Of a stretch of DNA of 64,000 bases, positions 58,756-64,000 are shown one piece after another. Origin of the DNA: Scilla litardierei. Lineage: Eukaryota > Streptophyta > Magnoliopsida > Asparagales > Asparagaceae. The notes beneath the pieces were generated by a model, which did not search any database, was not told the origin of the DNA, and saw only the letters and a list, made by a program, of their open reading frames with translations. The first letter of the stretch is position 1, and each line of letters starts with the position of its first letter. Position numbers and translations under genes: made by a program. The stretch lies in NCBI GenBank assembly GCA_030789695.1, contig CM061139.1, positions 199,117,641 to 199,181,640 of the forward strand, written 5' to 3'.

Positions 58756-60414
58756 TCAAGAGGAAGCGACAGGATCTGCAGCAGCAGCAGGATCTGCAGC
58801 AGCAGCAGGCTCTACAGGAGAAGTGGTGGTCACAGGAACAACTGGAATGTCAACGGGAGCGACGACAGAAGTCTCAGGCACGGCAGAAGAGACGATCTCA
58901 GAAGCAGCAACGGTAGTGGCCTCGGGAGCACCAGTCGGAGCATCCACCGCAGGAGCGGTGGCAACAGGTGTGCTCTCGGGGGCACCAGCAGACGAAGCAG
59001 CAGCAGCATCACCAGAAGTGCCCTCGGGGGCACGAGTAGAAGCACGAGCAAGCTCCTTAATGTCCTCCTCATCCAACTCATCCTCGTCAGAAAAAGACGG
59101 AGGGACCTCAATATCAAGGTGACGAGCTATATGGCAGAGAATCTCCTCAGAACGAGCCTGACGAGACTCCAAACGTCGCAGAGAACGAACGAGCTCGGTA
59201 AGAGTGGAAGAGGGAGCAGCAGAGGCAGAGGCAGAGGCTGACGCTGAAGGTGTCGTCCTCTGAACGTGACGGAGCGCCGCAATAGACTTCTTGACGGCCG
59301 TCGCGTTCAGGGGAGGACCAAGTGGACGCTCATCGTCAGGAGGCAAAGTGACACAGAAGTGACGAAATACCAGAGTCAACAAGCACGGGAAAGGGATATG
59401 AGCCGACTTCATGGACTTGCGAATACACTCGAAAGAGTCCATCTTATCGAGTATAATGCGAGCCCAGTTAATCGAGCTCCCCATGAAAATAGCATATATC
59501 AACTTCAAGAAAGGCCGGGACGGAAGAGAGGAGGAGCCGTACTTGGGAAGCAAGCACGACTTCAGAATCAAATTTAGGACCCAGGCGATAGGCTTGAAGG
59601 ATTTGGAGGGAACGCCAATCCTGGCGGGGGGAATCTCATGGAAGATCTGAGAGAGAACAACATGATCAAGGGAGGAGATATCATCAACAGATATATCAGA
59701 TGGAAGGAGGCCAGACGAGGAGATACCCAAAATCTCTCCTAAGATTTCTGCCGTGAGGACTATAGGAGTCCCCAAGACAGTCGTCTTAATCGAGTGGGTC
59801 GCATCGTACTGACCCCGGACGCTGTTGGCATAGAATAGTTTCACTAAACGATGGTAGGGGTGAGGGTTCGCCTTTGGGTCATATCGAAGGTAATCGAGAA
59901 GACCAGAGGACGAAAGAAGATCGGCGAGGCCTAGGAAGTCACTAAACAGGACGAAATGCTCCAGAAGCAGTGGGCAGTGTTCGATACGGTTGTAAGCCGC
60001 GAGACACAAAGGGTCGTCGCGACACAACGAAATATCGACACCGCCAACCGACATCGGAGCCTTTCCCTTAGGCTGACGGGTACGGGGACGTGAGCTAGAC
60101 TCAGGCTGCCTAGGAGGAGGAGAGGGGTCCCTATGAGTCTCAGGCTCGGGTCTATACTCCGTATCAGAATCTGTAGGGGTATGGAAAGAGGAGGGAGATG
60201 CAAGTTCCTTGGGCTTGGACTTGGGCTTGGGTTGGGCTCTAGGTTGAGCACGGGGCTTCGCTTTCGTCGTCCTCTTACGCTTAAGAGGAGGCAAAGACGA
60301 AGAGAGTTCGGTAAGCATCGAACGGCGTTTCGAAGGAGGGGGGTCCGAGGGTGGCGAATCGACGGTCAAGGGCGAAGGGCCAGAGGGAGTGATCGGGATA
60401 CGTGTACGAGCCAT
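58756..60414 (-). CDS. ORF3 of the Sire-like element (552 residues)
   Basis: An open frame of 552 codons from ATG 60414 (MARTRIPITPSGPSP); an upstream in-frame ATG at 60465 would add 17. Residues about 1-130 are Pro/Ser/Lys-rich with likely nuclear-targeting basic runs (PLKRKRTTKAK). Residues about 130-360 contain a folded region (EHCPLLLEHFVLFSDF, HRLVKLFYANSVRGQYD, GEILGISSSGLLPSD) resembling the putative plant transposon protein domain. The rest is Ala/Pro/Glu-rich and ends in short AAAADP repeats. No signal peptide or membrane span is evident, so the position matches env-like ORFs of Sireviruses but the sequence does not look like an envelope. It is open, unlike pol upstream. Function unknown. 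Confidence 0.75.
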   Translation of the reverse strand: MARTRIPITPSGPSPLTVDSPPSDPPPSKRRSMLTELSSSLPPLKRKRTTKAKPRAQPRAQPKPKSKPKELASPSSFHTPTDSDTEYRPEPETHRDPSPPPRQPESSSRPRTRQPKGKAPMSVGGVDISLCRDDPLCLAAYNRIEHCPLLLEHFVLFSDFLGLADLLSSSGLLDYLRYDPKANPHPYHRLVKLFYANSVRGQYDATHSIKTTVLGTPIVLTAEILGEILGISSSGLLPSDISVDDISSLDHVVLSQIFHEIPPARIGVPSKSFKPIAWVLNLILKSCLLPKYGSSSLPSRPFLKLIYAIFMGSSINWARIILDKMDSFECIRKSMKSAHIPFPCLLTLVFRHFCVTLPPDDERPLGPPLNATAVKKSIAALRHVQRTTPSASASASASAAPSSTLTELVRSLRRLESRQARSEEILCHIARHLDIEVPPSFSDEDELDEEDIKELARASTRAPEGTSGDAAAASSAGAPESTPVATAPAVDAPTGAPEATTVAASEIVSSAVPETSVVAPVDIPVVPVTTTSPVEPAAAADPAAAADPVASS

Positions 60415-60452
60415 AAGCGCGGCATGACACGATGCAAGAGATCGAATCGAAG

Positions 60453-60499
60453 AAACCCTAATCACAAACCCTAGAAAAACGAAACCCTAGCAAACCCTA
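60453..60499 (-). promoter_or_regulatory. Telo-box cluster upstream of ORF3
   Basis: Four AAACCCTA words at 60453, 60466, 60482 and 60492 (TAGGGTTT on the ORF3 strand). Telo boxes are common near the 5' ends of plant housekeeping genes. They lie in the likely 5' UTR of ORF3. Confidence 0.65.
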
Positions 60500-60767
60500 G
60501 GGCGAAAATCAAGTGAGAGCCTAACCCTAAGCGCAGGAAATGAACCCTAGAGCTAAGAGAGGGAGGAGAGATCACCTAGGGTGGAAGACCGACGGACGGC
60601 GACGGCAGGTTTGGCCGGAAATCGATCGGACACGACGGTGGGAATTCGAAGGGTCGGGGGTTTTGAGCTGAGAGAGAGGATTTGATCGACTTGAAGGAAA
60701 AGAAGTCGGTTGAAATGAGGTTTTAATCGATCGGAAGTCGAAAAGACACTTCAGTCCCCGTCACAAC

Positions 60768-60958
60768 TAGTCGGTCACAGTTCAAGCACTGGCCGACTAG
60801 ATCACGATCTAGTCGGTCGGTCAATGAGCTTGAACCGACTAGTTGCAAACAGTAACCGAAGGCAAATTTCCTAACAAGAGTTAGTCGGTCTAAGCTCATT
60901 CACTGACCGACTAGAACTGAATCTAGTCGGTCGGCCAATGAACTTGGACCGACTAAGA
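60768..60958 (-). repeat. Palindromic module upstream of ORF3
   Basis: Two repeat units with ACTAGTCGGTC / GCCGACTAG pairs and the connector AAACAGTAAC, matching the LTR module but lacking its outer flank. It is in non-LTR DNA between the end of pol (61239) and ORF3 (60414), about 350 bases before the ATG. A GATTAAAAC TATA-like word is at 60721-60729, and a CT-rich leader follows. Confidence 0.82.
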
Positions 60959-61238
60959 GAGTTCAAAAATTGAAAATCTTTGAAATTTGATTTCTCTACT
61001 AATCACACTTGGATGAAACATCAAAATACTCTCATTAATCATTATACTACCCCATTAAACATCGAAAATCTGAAATTTGACGATTACACACAAATCGAGC
61101 GAAAATTCCGAAAATTCAACAAAAATCCAGAAAATTTCAATACTTCAAGCATGAGCAAATATAACGAATAGAATAGCATGCAAGAATATTGAATAAAAAT
61201 AAATCCTATATCTCGGATTCACCCATAATCCCCAATTC

Positions 61239-64000
61239 TCAACGTAACCGCACAAAGGAGTCCTCCTTTAGGGGTTTCGTGAAAATATCGGCGATTTCCT
61301 TCTGGGTTTCAACGTACACTAATATGATATCCTTTTTAGCAACATGATCATCTAAGAAATGGTGTCGGACATCTATGTGTTTCGAACGGGAATGGTGTAC
61401 CGGTTCTTGGAAAGACATATTGCACTTTGGTTGTCCACCATGATAGGGCAAGTATCACAGTTTATACCAAAGTCTTTAAGTGTGTGTCTCATCCAAAGAA
61501 CTTGAGCACACGCGGCACCGGCGGCAATGTATTCCGCCTCGGTGGTTGAAAGTGATACGGAATTCCGCTTCTTGGAAAACCAAGAGACAAGAGAATTTCC
61601 TATAAAATGGCAAGTGCCACTAGTACTTTTCCTGTCGGATTTGCATCCCGCATAATCGGCATCACTATATGAGATTAACTCATATGTGCTAGATTTTGGA
61701 TAAAGTAATCCAAAATCAAGTGTATAACTTAAATAACGGAAAATACGCTTTACCGCTACTAAGTGAGCCTCCTTAGGTTGAGATTGATAACGAGCACATA
61801 CGCATACGGCAAACATAATATCAGGCCTACTTGCGGTAAGATAAAGTAAATTACCAATCATACCTCGATATAGGCGAATGTCTACATCTTTACCGCCCGT
61901 ATCCTTATCAAGATGCGTAGTCGTGCTCATTGGAGTCTTTTTCCCGGAGGCATTCTCCAATTCCAAATCGCTTAAGCAACTCCATCGTATACTTCGTTTG
62001 ATGGATGAAGATTGCATCGTCCATTTGACGAATTTGGAGACCTAAGAAATATTTGATCTCATCCATGTGGCTCATCTCAAATTGATCCTTCATCACATTA
62101 GAAAACTCTTCGCAAAGAGCAAAGTTAGTAGCACCGAAAATGATATCATCAACATATATTTGAACTAAAATTATATCATTATTCGAATACTTAACAAATA
62201 ATGTGGAATCAACTTTTCCCATTTTAAATTCTAAATCCAAAAGAAAATTCTTTAGACGGACATACCAAGCTCGAGGAGCTTGTCTCAAACCGTAAAGAGC
62301 TTTCTTAAGTTTAAAAACATGATTTGGAAAATTTTCATTTATAAACCCCGGAGGTTGAGAAACATAAACTTCCTCAACAACATCTCCGTTTAAAAATGCA
62401 CTTTTTACATCCATTTGAAATAATTTAAAATCCTTATGGCATGCAAAAGATAATAGTAATCTAATTGATTCTAATCTAGCTACCGGAGCGAAGGATTCTT
62501 CGAAATCAATACCTTCCTCTTGACGGTAGCCTTGAGCAACTAACCGAGCTTTGTTCCGGACGACGACTTGGTTTTCGTCGGTTTTGTTCTTGAAGATCCA
62601 CTTTGTCCCTATGACGGTGTGGTTCTTCGATGGCAATGGAACAAGCTCCCAAACCTCATTCCTCTCGAATTGAATGAGTTCCTCCTCCATGTCTAAGATC
62701 CAAGCACTATCTTCGCACGCTTCATTAACATTCTTTGGCTCTATCGAGGAGGCAAAGGCACAATGAGCGAAGTAGTTCACTTGTGATCTCGTCTTGACAC
62801 TATCATGGATATTGCCAATGACTTGCTCATGAGGATGGTCACAAACGGTATGAAGTCGTTTGGGAATACCTTGATCACTAGGAACATTCTCAATAACTTC
62901 ATTAGTCGGGTTAGTATCAATAGAATCAATAGAATCATTAGAGTTAGAATTACCAATTGAATCACATAAGACATCCATAGAGTCATCATCATTAGTAATT
63001 CTAGTTGGAACAAATCCTTCATTAAATGAAACATGAAGTGATTCCTCGATCGTTGAGGTTCGTTTGTTGAATATCTGGTAGGCTTTGCTACGTGAGGAAT
63101 ATCCAACAAAAATCCCCTCATCGGATCTTGGATCGAATTTGTCCAAACTACCATACATGTTCTTAATAAAACATTTCGAACCAAAAACACGAAAATGTTT
63201 AACTTGAGGGAACCTACCAAACAACAATTCATAACAAGTTTGTTTAGTGCCGGGCCTCAAAAGTATTCTATTAAACACATAGCAAGTGATATGTACCGCT
63301 TCCGCCCAAAATTGATGGCCAAGTTGGCTATCATCAAGCATAGTGCGAGCACATTCCACTAGCGTCCTATTCTTTCTCTCAACAACACCATTTTGAGGAG
63401 GTGCGCGAGGGAATGAAAAGGTGTGTGTAATACCAACTTCATCACAAAATGTCTCAAAAGACTAATTCTCAAATTCACCTCCATGAGCACTACGAATAGT
63501 GACAATGGTGGTTCCAATGAGATTTTGTAATTTCTTAACAAAAATTGTGAAGTTTTCAAAAGCTTCATTTTTATTACTTAATGAAAATACCCAAGTAAAC
63601 CTTGAAAAGTCATCAACGATGACAAGTCCATATCTAGCATTACCTAATGAAGCAACTCTAGTTGGCCCAAATAAATCTAGATGTAATAGCTCTAGAGGCC
63701 GCTTAGAAGAAATGTTTTTCTTAGGTTTAAATGAAGATTTTGGAAGCTTGTCTCGTTGACACGAGTCACAAAAGCTTTTCTTTTGAAAGACAAGCTTATG
63801 GAAGCCTCTAATAGAATTTAACTTGGAAAGCTTAAAAAGTGTTCCAAAGTTCACATGACCAAAACGTCGATGCCATAAGTGTTGTTCACTTGTGTTGGCA
63901 ATAAGACATTGTTCATGTGATATTGGACGATCTAGGATATATATATCCTTATGGCGTGTGCCGGAAAACAATAATTCATTATTATCTTTTCTTAAAATAT
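61239..64000 (-). pseudogene. Sire-like copia pol: integrase, RT, RNase H (5' end outside window)
   Basis: GAG-pre-integrase and zinc region (HLWHRRFGHVNFGTL, CDSCQRDKL), integrase core ([17 protein letters not shown]), RT ([41 protein letters not shown]), RNase H (SYSDADYAGCKSDRKST, STTEAEYIAA, KHIDVRHHFLDDH, IADIFTKPL). An in-frame TAG is at 63464-63462. Frameshifts lie near 61910-61960 (end of RT) and near 61380-61440. The second catalytic Asp of integrase appears as Ala (IRSAHGGEFEN). Reading goes off the right edge without gag. Confidence 0.92.

Larger units (their letters stand above)
54272..64000 (-). mobile_element. Sirevirus-like Ty1/copia element, 3' part
   Basis: In minus-strand order from the right edge: integrase, RT, RNase H (to 61239), a non-coding stretch with a palindromic module, ORF3 (60414-58756), several polypurine tracts, and a 3' LTR (57858-54272). 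Gag and the 5' LTR lie beyond the window. RT wording ([20 protein letters not shown]) and an extra ORF after pol fit Sire/Maximus elements. Stops and frameshifts disable pol. Confidence 0.88.

Noticed and set aside
58823..59122. Long frames opposite and alongside the ORF3 C-terminus
   Set aside because: Shadows of the Ala/Pro/Thr-rich repeats of ORF3.

Overview
The window is nuclear DNA from a flowering plant with a large, repeat-rich genome. The evidence is one recognisable plant gene with spliced exons, surrounded by nested plant transposable elements: Ty3/gypsy, Ty1/copia including Sirevirus-like elements, MULE, hAT, a MULE-type MITE and a Helitron-like inverted element. No bacterial or organellar gene organisation is present. 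The species cannot be named from the sequence.

Layout. 1-1252 is a Sirevirus-like LTR fragment. 1253-9489 is a decayed gypsy remnant split by a near-complete minus-strand gypsy element (1732-8599, target-site duplication GACAT). 9588-9716 is another LTR scrap and 9717-15047 a 3'-truncated Tat-type gypsy element with its 5' LTR. 15822-18451 is a 2.6-kb inverted-terminus element with Helitron-like ends. 18458-21200 has no gene that I can support.

The only host gene is a minus-strand MORF9-like plastid RNA-editing factor. Its ATG is at 45307 and its stop at 21495-21493. Exon 1 (45307-44955) and exons 2-4 (21990-21493) join in phase to give 229 codons, but intron 1 is 22,964 bp. That intron holds a gag-only LTR element (24066-26657), a MULE carrying a plant-mobile-domain gene plus a MuDR-type transposase (about 27566-34507), an old LTR element, a segmental duplication (35344-38742 and 40361-44914) and a hAT element inside one duplicate (41848-43293). 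A 634-bp MITE lies just upstream of the gene's TATA box.

46652-64000 is a second nest: a Sire-like LTR, an unassigned LTR-like stretch, a decayed copia pol (about 49740-54271) cut by a gypsy solo LTR (50685-53005), and the 3' part of a Sirevirus-like copia element on the minus strand (3' LTR, polypurine-tract cluster, ORF3, pol) running off the right edge. Its 3' LTR is itself cut by a solo LTR (55381-57085).

The most unusual signal is a module of about 500 bp built from inverted ACTAGTCGGTC / GACCGACTAGT motifs. It is shared by the U3 regions of a gypsy family and of the unrelated Sire-like copia family. A short version of it also sits upstream of the copia element's ORF3, next to telo-box motifs, where it looks like a second promoter.
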